From assembly GCF_007644045.2 (NCBI RefSeq), contig NZ_VMDW02000084.1:1-64000 (forward strand): DNA of 64,000 nt. Direction: 5' to 3'. The position numbers and the translations under genes were made by a program. The notes beneath the pieces are model-generated. The model was given only the letters and a program-made list of their open reading frames with translations. It did no database searches and had not been told where the DNA came from. How positions within the stretch are numbered: the stretch's first letter is position 1; each line of letters starts with the position of its first letter. The DNA comes from Vogesella urethralis. GTDB lineage: Bacteria > Pseudomonadota > Gammaproteobacteria > Burkholderiales > Chromobacteriaceae. Shown one piece after another: positions 44,156 to 54,144 of this stretch.

Positions 44156-46653
44156 GCCTGGGCTCCCTGCAGCGCGCGCACTTCAGCGGCGCTGTCGCAA
44201 CCCAGCGCGGCCTGGGCCAGCGCTTGCAGTGCGGCCAGGTCGGCGGCGCGGATGCTGGCTTTGGCAGCCGGAATGTCGCGCGGGCTCATCGACAGCTCGG
44301 ACACGCCCAAGCCGGTGAGGATGGCAGCGCCCAGCGGGTCGCCGGCCATGCCGCCGCACACGCCTACCCAGCGGCCGTGGGCACGGGCGCCGGCCACGGT
44401 TTGCGCGATCAGGCGCAGTACCGCCGGGTGCAGGCTGTCGGCCTCGGCAGCCAGCTCCGGGTGCTGACGGTCGATGGCCAGCACGTACTGGGTGAGGTCG
44501 TTGGTGCCGACCGAGAAGAAGTCCACGTGTTCGGCCAGGCGGTCGGCCATGGTGGCGGCGGCCGGCACTTCCACCATGATGCCCAGCGGCACCACCGGCG
44601 CGTTCAGCTCGGCGCGTACCTGCTCGCACTGGGCGCGCAGCAGTTTCACTTCGGCCAGCGTGCTCACCATCGGGAACATGATGGACAGCGGGCCGTGGGC
44701 GGCGGCGCGGTACAGCGCGCGCAGTTGCGGCAGCATCAGGTCAGGGCGACGCAGCAGCAGGCGAACGCCGCGTACGCCGAGGAAGGGGTTTTCTTCGTGC
44801 GGCAGGTTCAGGTAGGGCACTTGTTTGTCGCCGCCGATATCCAGCGTGCGGATCACCAGCGGGCGGCCTTCCAGCGCGGCCAGCATGGCGCGGTAGGTCT
44901 GGTATTGCTCTTCTTCGTCCGGTGCGCTGTCGCGCTCCAGGAACAGGAACTCGGTGCGCATCAGGCCCACGCCTTCGGCGCCGGCTTGCAGCGCGGCGGC
45001 TACTTGTTCCGGGCGGTTGACGTTGGCCGCCACTTCCACCTGCTGGCCGTCACGGGTACGGGCCGGCTGCTGCGCTTCACGGGTGGCTTGCAGCAGCTTG
45101 TCGCGCTGGGCCTGTTGCCACTGGCGGGCGCTGTCCAGGTCGTCATCACCGGCGTTCAGGTACACGGTGCCGCTGTCGCCGTCGACGATCAGCGTGGTGC
45201 CGTCCTGAATGTCCATCACCGCGCTGCCGGCGGCGACCACGGCCGGCAGGTCCAGCGTGCGGGCCAGGATGGCGGTGTGCGAGGAGGGGCCGCCTTGGGC
45301 GGTGACCAGCGCCAGCGTTTGTTTCGGGTTTAGCGTGGCGGTGTCGGACGGTGCCAGGTCGGTGGCGATCAGCACTTCGTTGTCGCGCTGTGCGTCTTTG
45401 TCGGCGTCCAGCGCCAGGTCCGGCGCCAGCTTGGCCAGCACGCGGCGGCCAACGTCGCGCAGGTCGGCGGCGCGGGCGGCCAGCAGCGGGTTGCCCAGCG
45501 CGGCCAGGCGGTCGGCCAGGCGCTGTACCGCTTCGTGCCAGGCCCAGGCCACGCCGTGGCCTTCTACCATCAGCTGGCAGGTGAGGGTGATGAGGTCGGT
45601 GTCGGACAGCAGCTCGGCCTGCGCCAGGAAGATGCCACCTTCGGTCTTGCCCAGGCGGCGGGTGGTGTCGTCGGCCAGCCCCTGCAGTTCGCTGCGGGTG
45701 GCGGTGAGGGCGGTTTCCAGCAGGTCGCCGTCGTAGCCCAGCGTGGCGGGTACGTCCGGCACCACAATCTGTTGCGCTTTCAGCACGCGTGCCTGGCCAA
45801 TCACCAGGCCGGGGCTAGCAGTGATGCCGCGCAGCGCCAGCAGCTTGCCGGACGGCTGCCAGTGTTGGCGGTTGGCCTTGGCGGCGGCTTTGGCCGCGGC
45901 CTGGGCGTCGGCCACTTCTTGCGCGGTGAGCTGGTTGGCGATAGTTAGCATCGCCTGCAGCGCGGCGTCGGCGTCCGGGCCGTCGGTGGACAGCTGCAGC
46001 GTGTGGCCGTGCTCGGCGCCCAGCTGCAGCAGGCTGATCATGTTCTTGGCGTCGGCGACTTCATTGCCGTTGCGTACCTGTACGGTGGCGGCAAAGCGGC
46101 GTGCTTGCTCGCTCCAGGCGCGTGCCGGGCGGGCGTGCAGGCCGTTGGGGTAGTTCAGCTGCCAACTGGCGCTATGGGCCAGGTCGGTGGCCGGCGCGGC
46201 GGGGGCGGCAGGCGCGGCGGCGCTGTCGTCCAGCGCGGCGATCAGGTCGTGCGGGTTGGTGGTGGCAAACAGCTGTGCCAGGCGGCTTTCGTCCTGCAGC
46301 AGACGGGTGAGGCGGCGCAGCAGGGCGATGTGTTCGTCGGACTGGGCGGCAATGGCAATCACCAGGTGCACGCGCTGGCCGGGGTTCCATTCCACGCCTT
46401 CCGGCACTTGCAGGATGGCAATGCCGGTTTCGCGGATCAGGTGGCGGTCTTCGATCATGCCGTGCGGAATGGCAACGCCGTGGCCGAGGAAAGTGTTGGC
46501 AACGGTTTCGCGGCGCAGCAGGCTGTCGATATAGGCCGGGTCGATACGGCCAGCTTTGGCCAGCAATTGGCCTGCAGCCTTGATTGCACTGGTTTTTTCC
46601 TGCGCCTGGGCGCCAAGCTGAACCAGGTCTGCGCGGATGATCTGAGTGGACAT
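44152..46653 (-). CDS. fruB: Multiphosphoryl transfer protein (EIIA-HPr-EI)
   Basis: An 833-residue fusion that carries phosphate from phosphoenolpyruvate to FruA. EIIA(Fru) has His64 in HGVAIPHG, HPr has the phospho-His in PNGLHARPA near 170, and EI has GGPSSHTAILAR near 456, plus the PEP-binding SVGTNDLTQYVLA and CGGMAGDP near the end. Short Ala/Pro linkers join the parts. ATG at 46653 follows GGAGACAGCACC weakly; the upstream frame runs into the divergent fruR gene and is rejected. First gene of the operon, next to FruR operator-like sites. Confidence 0.97.
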   Translation of the reverse strand: MSTQIIRADLVQLGAQAQEKTSAIKAAGQLLAKAGRIDPAYIDSLLRRETVANTFLGHGVAIPHGMIEDRHLIRETGIAILQVPEGVEWNPGQRVHLVIAIAAQSDEHIALLRRLTRLLQDESRLAQLFATTNPHDLIAALDDSAAAPAAPAAPATDLAHSASWQLNYPNGLHARPARAWSEQARRFAATVQVRNGNEVADAKNMISLLQLGAEHGHTLQLSTDGPDADAALQAMLTIANQLTAQEVADAQAAAKAAAKANRQHWQPSGKLLALRGITASPGLVIGQARVLKAQQIVVPDVPATLGYDGDLLETALTATRSELQGLADDTTRRLGKTEGGIFLAQAELLSDTDLITLTCQLMVEGHGVAWAWHEAVQRLADRLAALGNPLLAARAADLRDVGRRVLAKLAPDLALDADKDAQRDNEVLIATDLAPSDTATLNPKQTLALVTAQGGPSSHTAILARTLDLPAVVAAGSAVMDIQDGTTLIVDGDSGTVYLNAGDDDLDSARQWQQAQRDKLLQATREAQQPARTRDGQQVEVAANVNRPEQVAAALQAGAEGVGLMRTEFLFLERDSAPDEEEQYQTYRAMLAALEGRPLVIRTLDIGGDKQVPYLNLPHEENPFLGVRGVRLLLRRPDLMLPQLRALYRAAAHGPLSIMFPMVSTLAEVKLLRAQCEQVRAELNAPVVPLGIMVEVPAAATMADRLAEHVDFFSVGTNDLTQYVLAIDRQHPELAAEADSLHPAVLRLIAQTVAGARAHGRWVGVCGGMAGDPLGAAILTGLGVSELSMSPRDIPAAKASIRAADLAALQALAQAALGCDSAAEVRALQGAQA

Positions 46654-46698
46654 GGGGTGCTGTCTCCGGATTATTTGTGTGTTGCCGTGTGGCGCAAT

Positions 46699-46710
46699 TG
46701 AAATCGATCC
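46699..46710. promoter_or_regulatory. Candidate FruR operator A
   Basis: TGAAATCGATCC resembles Cra/FruR sites of the TGAAWCGWTTCA type. It lies about 46 bases before the fruB start and shares ten bases with site B. Confidence 0.5.
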
Positions 46711-46789
46711 CAATTTTTGTGTCAATATTTGTGTCAGCTTTGGTGGTACCATTTCACCACAACATTGCGCCAGCCCAAGGTTGGTCGCA

Positions 46790-46802
46790 TGAAATCGATT
46801 CC
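46790..46802. promoter_or_regulatory. Candidate FruR operator B
   Basis: TGAAATCGATTCC, second copy of the element, 11 bases before the GTG start of fruR. It overlaps the leader of fruR and would allow autorepression. A diverged uptake-like word (46778-46789) lies next to it. Confidence 0.5.
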
Positions 46803-46813
46803 GGAGCATGCAA

Positions 46814-47797
46814 GTGGCAAAGATCAAGGATGTGGCAGAAGCGGCGGGGGTGTCTCCGTCCACCGTTTCGCGGGTGCTGTGTAACGGCCCGGTCAGCGAC
46901 AAGGTACGCAAGCGCGTGGAAGAAGCGATGCGGCAGCTGGACTACCGCCCCAACCTGGCGGCACGGCGCCTGCGCTCGCAACACACCGACACCATCGGCC
47001 TGATCGTGTCGGACATCCGCAACCCGTTTTTTACCGCCGTCAGCCGTGCGGTGGAGGACGAGGCCTACCGCAACGGCATGCGGGTGATCCTGTGCAATAC
47101 CGACGAAAACCCCGACAAAGAGGCGATGTACCTGCGCCTGATGCAGGAAGAGCGCGTTACCGGCGTGATCTTTGCGCCGACGCGGCAGACGGTGGCCAGC
47201 CTGGACCCGGCGGCGCTGGGCTTTCCGGTGGTGATGATCGACCGCGCCGGCCGTGACGTCACCACCGACGCGGTGGTGCTGGACAACCGCCGCGCCGCCG
47301 CCACGCTGGTGGAGCACCTGCTGGCGCAGGGCTACCGCGATATCGCCGGCGTGTTCGGCAATACCAGCAGCACCGGCATGGAGCGCCACGCCGGTTTTGC
47401 CGAGGCCATGCAGCAGGCCGGCCTGCCGGCGCCGGCGCAGTTTGTGGCGCCCAGTGTGGAAGCGGCCGAGCAGGCGGTGCTGGCGATGTTGGCCGCGCCG
47501 CAGCGGCCGCGGGCGCTGGTGGTCAGTAACGGCGTGCTGATGCTGGGCGCGGTGCGGGCGCTGAAGTCGGCCGGCCTGCACTGGCCGCAAGACGTGGCGC
47601 TGGCCGGTTTTGACAATGATGTTTGGACCGAGCTGCTGGGCGACGGCCTCACCGTCATCGAACAGCCGGTAGGCGACATCGGCCGCGCGGCGATGGCCAT
47701 GCTGCTGGAGCGGCTGGACGACGCCGAGCGCAGCCCGCGCATCGTGGTGCTGCAAGGCAAGCTGCTGGCGCGTGGCAGTAGCGCGCCGGCCTGTTGA
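46814..47797 (+). CDS. fruR: LacI-family fructose regulator FruR (Cra-like)
   Basis: A 327-residue LacI-type repressor with the DNA-binding segment KIKDVAEAAGVSPSTVSRVL at the N terminus, hinge LAARRLRSQHTDTIGLIV, and a sugar-binding core (GFPVVMIDRAGRDV, LVVSNGVLMLGAVRAL). Divergent from fruBKA and therefore probably its regulator, responding to fructose 1-phosphate. I choose GTG at 46814 because CGGAG sits 7 bases before it; the ATG at 46808 lies too close to that site. It ends at a strong hairpin. Confidence 0.9.
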   Translation: MAKIKDVAEAAGVSPSTVSRVLCNGPVSDKVRKRVEEAMRQLDYRPNLAARRLRSQHTDTIGLIVSDIRNPFFTAVSRAVEDEAYRNGMRVILCNTDENPDKEAMYLRLMQEERVTGVIFAPTRQTVASLDPAALGFPVVMIDRAGRDVTTDAVVLDNRRAAATLVEHLLAQGYRDIAGVFGNTSSTGMERHAGFAEAMQQAGLPAPAQFVAPSVEAAEQAVLAMLAAPQRPRALVVSNGVLMLGAVRALKSAGLHWPQDVALAGFDNDVWTELLGDGLTVIEQPVGDIGRAAMAMLLERLDDAERSPRIVVLQGKLLARGSSAPAC

Positions 47798-47846
47798 CGC
47801 GCAAGGCCTGTATCTCCTGGAACGGGGGCATACGGCCCCTGTAAAG

Positions 47847-47883
47847 CAACACCCCCGCACGGCATGGGCTGGCGGGGGTGTTG
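47847..47883 (+). terminator. fruR terminator
   Basis: Stem CAACACCCCCGC / GCGGGGGTGTTG with a 13-base loop and TTGTTTTG after it. Two facing partial uptake-like words (47892-47908) follow directly. Confidence 0.75.
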
Positions 47884-47916
47884 TTTTGTGTTGCGGCCAA
47901 CGTTGGCCGCGTTGCG

Positions 47917-48567
47917 TCAGTCTGCGGTATGGTGCCGTGCCAGCAGCTGCTGGAAGGCGGGCAGGAAGTCTGCCTGCACGTAGGGCTTTAGCAGCGCCAG
48001 TACCTGGCGCACGCCGCGGTGGCTGGATGCCTCGTTGATCGGCGATGTGGGGCGGGCGGTCTGCTCGAAGGCAAACCAGAACTTCACCACCAGCCAGATG
48101 TTGACCGATACCGGGCCGATGTCGTCGAGGTCCATCTTCAGCAGGCCCAGGCGGATGAATTCGCGGAAGTGGCCTTCCAGAATGCCTTGCAGCTCGCCGT
48201 TGACGAACTGGTGGTAGTCGGTTTGCATCTGCGGGTTGCGCGCCATCAGCCCCGGCAGGTCGTAAAACATGAAGCGGAACTGCCACATCGCGTCAAAGGC
48301 GGTTTCCAGGTAGTTCACCAGGTCGTCCACCTTCATGGTGCCGTCGGCCGGCACCGCCAGCCGTTCGCTGATGAAGCGGCGGTAGCTGAGGAAGATCTGG
48401 TAGACGATCTCTTCCTTGTTGCGGAAGTGGTAGTACAGGTTGCCCGGGCTGATGCCCAGGTGCGCGGCGATGTGGTTGGTGGTGATAGTGCGTTCGCCGT
48501 GCTCGTTGAACAGCTTCAGGCTTTCCTGAACGATGCGGTCGTAGGTCTTGATCCGGGTCTTGGGCAT
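47917..48567 (-). CDS. TetR-family transcriptional regulator
   Basis: A 216-residue regulator with the TetR helix-turn-helix (TITTNHIAAHLGISPGNLYYHF, split as residues 27-48) and an all-helical ligand domain with FRFMFYDLPGLMARNPQM, typical of the YbiH/BetI-like group that has an extra C-terminal DUF. It lies 3 bases after the MscS gene on the same strand, so it is part of the prfC-mscS-tetR transcript. Ligand and targets unknown. Confidence 0.9.
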   Translation of the reverse strand: MPKTRIKTYDRIVQESLKLFNEHGERTITTNHIAAHLGISPGNLYYHFRNKEEIVYQIFLSYRRFISERLAVPADGTMKVDDLVNYLETAFDAMWQFRFMFYDLPGLMARNPQMQTDYHQFVNGELQGILEGHFREFIRLGLLKMDLDDIGPVSVNIWLVVKFWFAFEQTARPTSPINEASSHRGVRQVLALLKPYVQADFLPAFQQLLARHHTAD

Positions 48568-48570
48568 GAT

Positions 48571-49428
48571 TCAGTCGGTGTCGGCTTGGGGGTGTTGGCT
48601 GTCTTCGGGGAAGCAGGCAAACAGGAAGCGGCGCAGGATGGCCTGCTCGGCGCGCTGGCGCTCGCGCGGGGGCAGGGCGATGCGCACAATCAAACGGTAT
48701 TCTTTTTCGCTGGTGGGTTGCAGCGCAATGCGCGGTTCTACCGAGGGCGTATCCATCAGCAATTTGTGTTCTAGCATGGCCATGTGGCGGCGGGCGTCGT
48801 CCAGCCACGGCGCGCATACCTCGGCGGCAATCTCCTGCAGCAGGCGTTCGGCACGCGCTGGCCGCACGCTGTACGGCAGCGGCACGTTGACGATGTGCAT
48901 CACGAAATCGCCGGTGAAGTTTTCGCGTACTACCGACTGGGTCAGCAACAGGCTGTTGGGGAAGGTGACGGCCTTGCCGGTAAGCTGGTGCGAGTCGTGG
49001 CGCGGGCCGATTTCGATTAGCGTGGTGCCCAGCATGGTGATGTCCTGCACCCGGCCGCGCATGCCGCCGATCTCGATGATGTCGCCCAGCTCGTAGCTGT
49101 TGGTGATGGAGCGCACCAGGCCGCCGCCCAGGCACATCAGCAGCTCCTTGGTGGCCACCACCAGCGCGGCGGCGAACGCCACCATCGACAGTGCGATGGT
49201 TTGCAGCTCGCGCGCCCAGATGATGACGAAGCCTGCCAGCCCGATGATGATCATCGTATTGCGCACATTGATCGCCCAGCGCCTGCGCGTATCTACCGGC
49301 ACCTGCGGGTTGGCCGCAATGGTACGGGCAATGCTGGCGTGCACCAGCAACAGCACCAGCACCAGCACGGCCGAGCGCAACAAGTCGGCACCGTAGCTTT
49401 GCAAGATGGGGGCAAGCCAGGCGGGCAT
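48571..49428 (-). CDS. MscS-family mechanosensitive ion channel
   Basis: A 285-residue inner-membrane channel. Three N-terminal hydrophobic segments are followed by the pore-lining stretch AFAAALVVATKELLMCLGGG and the beta-domain (YELGDIIEIGGMRGRVQDIT). It would open on hypo-osmotic shock. The start is chosen at ATG 49428, with AGGAAG upstream; the ATG at 49446 overlaps the prfC stop as TGATG and is also possible through coupling. Confidence 0.88.
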   Translation of the reverse strand: MPAWLAPILQSYGADLLRSAVLVLVLLLVHASIARTIAANPQVPVDTRRRWAINVRNTMIIIGLAGFVIIWARELQTIALSMVAFAAALVVATKELLMCLGGGLVRSITNSYELGDIIEIGGMRGRVQDITMLGTTLIEIGPRHDSHQLTGKAVTFPNSLLLTQSVVRENFTGDFVMHIVNVPLPYSVRPARAERLLQEIAAEVCAPWLDDARRHMAMLEHKLLMDTPSVEPRIALQPTSEKEYRLIVRIALPPRERQRAEQAILRRFLFACFPEDSQHPQADTD

Positions 49429-49445
49429 GGGGAGGCTTCCTGTCA

Positions 49446-51056
49446 TCAGTCGTTCAGTTTCACCGCGTGTTCACGGGTTTCGTGGAACACGATGTCCGGC
49501 CAGCGTTCCTGCGTCAGTGCCAGGTTGACGCGGTTGGGCGCCAGATAGGCCAGGTTGCCGCCAGCGTCGGTGGCGATGTTCATCACCAGCGCGTTGGTAA
49601 ATTCGTCCAGTTTCTTGCGGTCGTCGCAGCTGAACCAGCGTGCCGACCAGATGCTGCACGACTCGAACACTGCGTCCACGCCGTATTCGGCCGCCAGGCG
49701 GCTGGCCACCACTTCAAACTGCAGCACGCCCACGGCACCCAGGATCAGGTCGCCGCCGCTGTGCGGCTTGAACACCTGTACCGCGCCTTCTTCGCCCAGC
49801 TGTTGCAGGCCTTTTTGCAGCTGCTTCAGCTTCAGCGGGTTCTTGATGCGCACGCTGCGGAATAGTTCCGGCGCAAAGAACGGAATGCCGGTAAAGGTGA
49901 GGTCTTCGCCTTCGGAGAAGCTGTCGCCAATCTGGATATTGCCGTGGTTCGGGATGCCGATGATGTCGCCGGCAAACGCTTCTTCCACGATTTCGCGGTC
50001 GTGCGACATGAAGGTCACCACCGACGAGGCGGCGATGTCACGGTTCAGGCGCAGGTGCTTCATTTTCATGCCGCGCTCGAAACGGCCGGAGCACACGCGC
50101 AGGAAGGCGATGCGGTCGCGGTGTTTCGGGTCCATATTGGCCTGGATCTTGAACACGAAGCCGGAGAACTTGCCTTCTTCCGGCGCCACGTCACGGCTGG
50201 TGGCATCGCGCAGTTGCGGTGCCGGCGCCCAGTTGATCAGTGCGTCCAGAATCTCGCGTACGCCGAAGTTGTTGATGGCGGAGCCGAAGAACACCGGGGT
50301 CAGCTCGCCGGCCAGGAATTCTTCCAGGTTCCATTCATTGGACGCGCCCTTGACCAGTTCGATCTCCATGCGCAGCTGTTCCATTTCCAGCGGGAACAGT
50401 TCGTCCAGGCGCGGGTTGTCGATGCCCTTGATCACTTCGATGTCGCTCACCAGCTTCTCGCTGCCGGCTTCAAACAGGATGACTTCGTCGTTCAGCAGGC
50501 TGTACACGCCGCGGAAGGTCTTGCCCATGCCGATCGGCCAGGTAATCGGCGCGCAGCGGATCTTCAGGATGCTTTCCACTTCGTCCAGCAGCTCCAGGCT
50601 GTCGCGCACTTCACGGTCGTACTTGTTCATGAAGGTAACGATCGGCGTATCGCGCAGGCGGCACACGTTCAGCAGCTTGATGGTCTGCTCTTCCACGCCC
50701 TTGGCGGCGTCGATCACCATCAGTGCGCTGTCCACGGCGGTGAGCACGCGGTAGGTATCTTCCGAGAAGTCCTGGTGACCCGGGGTGTCCAGCAGGTTGA
50801 CGGTGTGCTCGCGGTAGTCGAACTGCATCACCGACGACGCTACCGAGATGCCGCGCTGCTTCTCGATTTCCATCCAGTCGGAGGTGGCGAACTTGCCGCC
50901 TTTCTTGCCCTTTACCGTGCCGGCCATCTGGATGGCACCCGAAAACAGCAGCAGTTTTTCGGTGAGGGTGGTCTTACCGGCGTCAGGGTGGGAAATGATG
51001 GCGAAGGTGCGGCGCTTGGCAACTTCTTCGGCAATGCGGGTCAGTTCGGCGGACAT
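49446..51056 (-). CDS. prfC: Peptide chain release factor 3
   Basis: Translational GTPase that removes RF1/RF2 from ribosomes after termination. The 536-residue protein has G1 HPDAGKTT (near 23-30), the RGISV switch 1 segment, DTPGHQDF (G3) and NKYD (G4), then EF-Tu-like domain 2 and the RF3-specific C-terminal domain ending [12 protein letters not shown] at 51056 is used; the upstream frame runs into the intergenic region. First gene of a prfC-mscS-tetR unit. Confidence 0.97.
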   Translation of the reverse strand: MSAELTRIAEEVAKRRTFAIISHPDAGKTTLTEKLLLFSGAIQMAGTVKGKKGGKFATSDWMEIEKQRGISVASSVMQFDYREHTVNLLDTPGHQDFSEDTYRVLTAVDSALMVIDAAKGVEEQTIKLLNVCRLRDTPIVTFMNKYDREVRDSLELLDEVESILKIRCAPITWPIGMGKTFRGVYSLLNDEVILFEAGSEKLVSDIEVIKGIDNPRLDELFPLEMEQLRMEIELVKGASNEWNLEEFLAGELTPVFFGSAINNFGVREILDALINWAPAPQLRDATSRDVAPEEGKFSGFVFKIQANMDPKHRDRIAFLRVCSGRFERGMKMKHLRLNRDIAASSVVTFMSHDREIVEEAFAGDIIGIPNHGNIQIGDSFSEGEDLTFTGIPFFAPELFRSVRIKNPLKLKQLQKGLQQLGEEGAVQVFKPHSGGDLILGAVGVLQFEVVASRLAAEYGVDAVFESCSIWSARWFSCDDRKKLDEFTNALVMNIATDAGGNLAYLAPNRVNLALTQERWPDIVFHETREHAVKLND

Positions 51057-51136
51057 GGATGCTCGTCTGGTAAAGATTCGGAAAAACAGGCGATTGTACT
51101 GCATTAAGGGCGCGCCATAGAAGCCGCGTCTGCCCT

Positions 51137-51148
51137 TGCGGCCAACCT
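51137..51148 (-). repeat. Uptake-sequence-like word, exact copy between prfC and ribE
   Basis: TGCGGCCAACCT lies in the divergent prfC-ribE spacer. Confidence 0.8.
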
Positions 51149-51223
51149 TTTGCCGCGTATCGCCTCGTATTTGCAGTGCAACACGGTACAATCGGGCTTT
51201 CGGATGTAAGCGGAGCCCGCAGA

Positions 51224-51835
51224 ATGTTTACCGGTATCGTGCAAGGCATGGCCACCGTGGTGGCGGTGGAAGAGAAAAACCAGTTCCGTACCCACAAGGT
51301 ACGCCTGCCGGCGGCGCTACTGCCCGGGCTGCAGATCGGTGCCTCGGTGGCGCACAACGGCTGCTGCCTGACCGTGACCGCCATCGACGGCGACGTGGTG
51401 AGCTTCGACCTGATCGCCGAAACGCTGCGCCTGACCAATCTGGGCAGCCTGCAGGCCGGCGACGCGGTGAACGTGGAGCGCGCCGCCCGCTTTGGCGACG
51501 ACATCGGCGGCCATAGCATGTCGGGCCACATCATCTGCACCGCGGCAGTGAGCGAGGTGCTGACCAGCCCCGACAACCGCACGCTGTGGTTCACGCTGCC
51601 GCGCGAGCTGATGAAGTACGTGCTGAAAAAGGGCTATATCGGCGTGGACGGTTGCAGTCTCACCATCGGCGACGTGCGTGACGACGGCTTCTGCGTCAAC
51701 CTGATCCCCGAAACGCTGCAGCGCACGCTGCTGGGCGTACGCCAGGTGGGCGACGTGGTGAATATCGAGATCGATCCGCAAACCCAGGCCATCGTCGATA
51801 CCGTGGAGCGTGTATTGGCCGCACGCGGCGCTTGA
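51224..51835 (+). CDS. ribE: Riboflavin synthase alpha chain
   Basis: Dismutates two 6,7-dimethyl-8-ribityllumazine to riboflavin. The 203-residue protein has two lumazine-binding repeats: [13 protein letters not shown] at the start and [13 protein letters not shown] in the middle, and [10 protein letters not shown] with [16 protein letters not shown] at 51224 with CGGAGCC 8 bases upstream. No FMN riboswitch is apparent ahead of it. First gene of the ribE-ribBA-ribH-nusB cluster. Confidence 0.95.
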   Translation: MFTGIVQGMATVVAVEEKNQFRTHKVRLPAALLPGLQIGASVAHNGCCLTVTAIDGDVVSFDLIAETLRLTNLGSLQAGDAVNVERAARFGDDIGGHSMSGHIICTAAVSEVLTSPDNRTLWFTLPRELMKYVLKKGYIGVDGCSLTIGDVRDDGFCVNLIPETLQRTLLGVRQVGDVVNIEIDPQTQAIVDTVERVLAARGA

Positions 51836-51942
51836 TTGCCGGCCGGGTAGCCCCATCTATAAATGAATTACTCCTGCATGGCGCGCGGCGCCATGCTCCA
51901 TAGCAGCCAGGCGCGCCGCAGGCGTGCGGGAAGGACGACACA

Positions 51943-53058
51943 ATGAGCATTGCCCCGATCCAGGAAATCATTGCCGACATCAAGGCCGGCAAGATGGTGG
52001 TGTTGATGGACGCGGAAGACCGCGAAAACGAAGGCGACCTGGTGATGGCCGCCGAGCACGTCACGCCGGAAGCCATCAACTTCATGGCCAAGCACGGTCG
52101 CGGCCTGATCTGCCTGACGCTGACCGAAGAGCGCTGCAAACAGCTGAACCTGCCGATGATGGCCACCAATAATGGCACCAGCTTCGGTACCAACTTCACC
52201 GTGTCCATCGAGGCGGCAGAAGGCGTTACCACTGGCATCTCCGCTGCCGACCGCGCTCATACCACGCTGGTGGCGGTGGCGCGCGACGCCCGCCCCACCG
52301 ACATTGTGCAGCCGGGCCATGTGTTCCCGCTGAAAGCGCAAAAGGGCGGCGTGCTGGTGCGTGCCGGCCATACCGAAGCCGGCTGCGACCTGTCGCGCCT
52401 GGCCGGGCTGGAGCCGGCGTCGGTGATCTGCGAGATCATGAACGACGACGGCACCATGGCGCGTCTGCCGGAGCTGCTGGAGTTCGCCAAGGAGCACAAC
52501 CTGAAGGTAGGCACCATTGCCGACCTCATCCACTACCGCAGCCGCACCGAGTGCTTTGTCGAGCAGGTGGGTCAGCGTCTGGCCGACACCCCGTTCGGCA
52601 CCTTCCAGCTGCACGTGTTCCAGGACGTACTGACCCGCGCCACGCACCTGGCGCTGGTGTGCGGCCAACCGCGTGCTGACAAGGAAACACTGGTGCGCGT
52701 GCACGAGCCGCTGTCGGTGATGGACCTGCTGGACCCGCTGTCCGGCAAGCACAGCTGGACCATCCCGCATGCGCTGGAAGAAATCAGCGAGCGCGGTTGC
52801 GGCGTGGTGATCCTGCTGCATCGCCCGGAATCCGGCGAAGACCTGCTCAGCCGTGCGCTGCCGGAGCAGGCCGAAAAAGGCCCGCGCCAGCGCTGGGACA
52901 GCAAGACCTTCGGTATTGGCGCCCAGATGCTGCGCGCGCTGGGCGTGGGCAAGATGAAGCTGATGGCGTCGCCGGTGAATCTGCCGTCGATGACCGGCTT
53001 CGGTCTGGAAGTGACCGGCTTCGTGCAACCTGAACACGTGCACGTCGATTTGGATTAA
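51943..53058 (+). CDS. ribBA: DHBP synthase with degenerate GTP cyclohydrolase II domain
   Basis: A 371-residue fusion. The RibB half makes 3,4-dihydroxy-2-butanone 4-phosphate from ribulose 5-phosphate and is complete: [21 protein letters not shown] and [16 protein letters not shown]. The RibA half lacks the zinc-binding Cys cluster and the RCDCG motif of true GTP cyclohydrolase II; the region reads [20 protein letters not shown]. It therefore cannot make the pyrimidine branch, so another ribA is expected elsewhere. AAGGACGACACA precedes ATG 51943. Confidence 0.93.
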   Translation: MSIAPIQEIIADIKAGKMVVLMDAEDRENEGDLVMAAEHVTPEAINFMAKHGRGLICLTLTEERCKQLNLPMMATNNGTSFGTNFTVSIEAAEGVTTGISAADRAHTTLVAVARDARPTDIVQPGHVFPLKAQKGGVLVRAGHTEAGCDLSRLAGLEPASVICEIMNDDGTMARLPELLEFAKEHNLKVGTIADLIHYRSRTECFVEQVGQRLADTPFGTFQLHVFQDVLTRATHLALVCGQPRADKETLVRVHEPLSVMDLLDPLSGKHSWTIPHALEEISERGCGVVILLHRPESGEDLLSRALPEQAEKGPRQRWDSKTFGIGAQMLRALGVGKMKLMASPVNLPSMTGFGLEVTGFVQPEHVHVDLD

Positions 53059-53103
53059 AATGTCGCCCTTTACCGATTTGGCTGTCGCCGCAAGGAGAAC
53101 CGC

Positions 53104-53571
53104 ATGCTGGACCAAGTAAACCGTATCGCTCCCGACCTCTCCGGCAAGGGGATGAAGATCGGCGTCGTTATGTGCCGCTTCAACGAACTGGTTTGCCACG
53201 GTCTGCGCGATGCCTGCCTGGCCGAGCTGCAAGCGCTGGGCGTGGCCCCTGCCGACGTGACCCTGGCTACCGTGCCGGGCGCGCTGGAGGCCCCGCTGGT
53301 GCTGCAAACCATGGCAAAAACCGGCCGCTTTGACGCGCTGATCGCGCTGGGCGCGGTGATCCGCGGCGAGACCTATCACTTCGAGCTAGTATCCAACGAA
53401 TCCGGCGCGGGCATCACCCGCGTTGGCCTGGATGCCGGCATTCCGATTGCCAACGCCATCCTCACCACCGAAACCGACGAGCAAGCCGAAGTGCGCATGT
53501 CGGTGAAGGGCCGCGAAGCCGCCCAGGTGGCCGTGGAGATGGCGAATCTGCACAAGGCCCTGCGCGGCTGA
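53104..53571 (+). CDS. ribH: 6,7-dimethyl-8-ribityllumazine synthase
   Basis: Condenses the RibB product with the ribitylaminopyrimidine; subunit of a pentamer or icosahedral shell. The 155-residue protein has [34 protein letters not shown] and [20 protein letters not shown] (with the catalytic His). AAGGAG before the ATG at 53104, 45 bases after ribBA, same operon. Confidence 0.96.
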   Translation: MLDQVNRIAPDLSGKGMKIGVVMCRFNELVCHGLRDACLAELQALGVAPADVTLATVPGALEAPLVLQTMAKTGRFDALIALGAVIRGETYHFELVSNESGAGITRVGLDAGIPIANAILTTETDEQAEVRMSVKGREAAQVAVEMANLHKALRG

Positions 53572-53612
53572 TTGCAAGCCGCGTACGTTCTTTAGTTACA
53601 AGGAAGCTGTAA

Positions 53613-54062
53613 ATGAAAACTGCCCGCCGCCGCGCCCGCGAGTATGCCGTTCAAGGCATCTACGAGTGGCAGCTGAATGCCGACCGCCCGGCATCGCTGA
53701 TCGAAAAGCACCTGCGTGAAAACGATTACTTCGCCAAGGCTGACGAAGCGCTGTTCCGAGAGATCCTGTACGGTGTCCTGCGCGACCACGCCGAGCTGTC
53801 CAAATACCTGGTGCCGTACTACGAGCGCGACGCCAGCGAAGTGAGCCCGGTAGAGCGTTCGGTGATGCTGATGGCGGCTTTCGAGCTGGTATCGCACCCG
53901 CAGACGCCGTGCCCGGTGATCATCAACGAAGCCATCGAGATCGCCAAGACTTTCGGCGGCACCGACGGTCACAAGTTCGTCAACGGCGTGCTGGACAAGC
54001 TGGCGGCCGACGTGCGCCAGGAAGAAGTCCAGGCCATCCGCAGCCGCCGCCAGGCGGACTGA
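53613..54062 (+). CDS. nusB: Transcription antitermination factor NusB
   Basis: All-helical RNA-binding factor that with NusE binds boxA and supports rRNA antitermination. The 149-residue protein shows ARRRAREYAVQGIYEWQL at the N terminus and VIINEAIEIAKTFGGTDGHK, then FVNGVLDKLA at the C terminus, the family hallmarks. AAGGAAGCTG lies before ATG 53613, 41 bases after ribH, as in many proteobacterial rib-nusB operons. A terminator follows. Confidence 0.96.
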   Translation: MKTARRRAREYAVQGIYEWQLNADRPASLIEKHLRENDYFAKADEALFREILYGVLRDHAELSKYLVPYYERDASEVSPVERSVMLMAAFELVSHPQTPCPVIINEAIEIAKTFGGTDGHKFVNGVLDKLAADVRQEEVQAIRSRRQAD

Positions 54063-54091
54063 TTCGCGCAGCCTGCGGGCTGTGTTGCCAG

Positions 54092-54116
54092 AGCCCGGTT
54101 CAGCCGGGCTTTTTTA
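54092..54116 (+). terminator. Terminator after nusB
   Basis: Stem AGCCCGG / CCGGGCT with loop TTCAG and six T. It closes the rib-nusB transcript. Confidence 0.9.
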
Positions 54117-54144
54117 TTGCCTTGCTCGTGTGTGGCTTGGGGTT

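Noticed and set aside
51057-51223. FMN riboswitch before ribE
   Set aside because: The spacer is short and lacks the conserved RFN segments.
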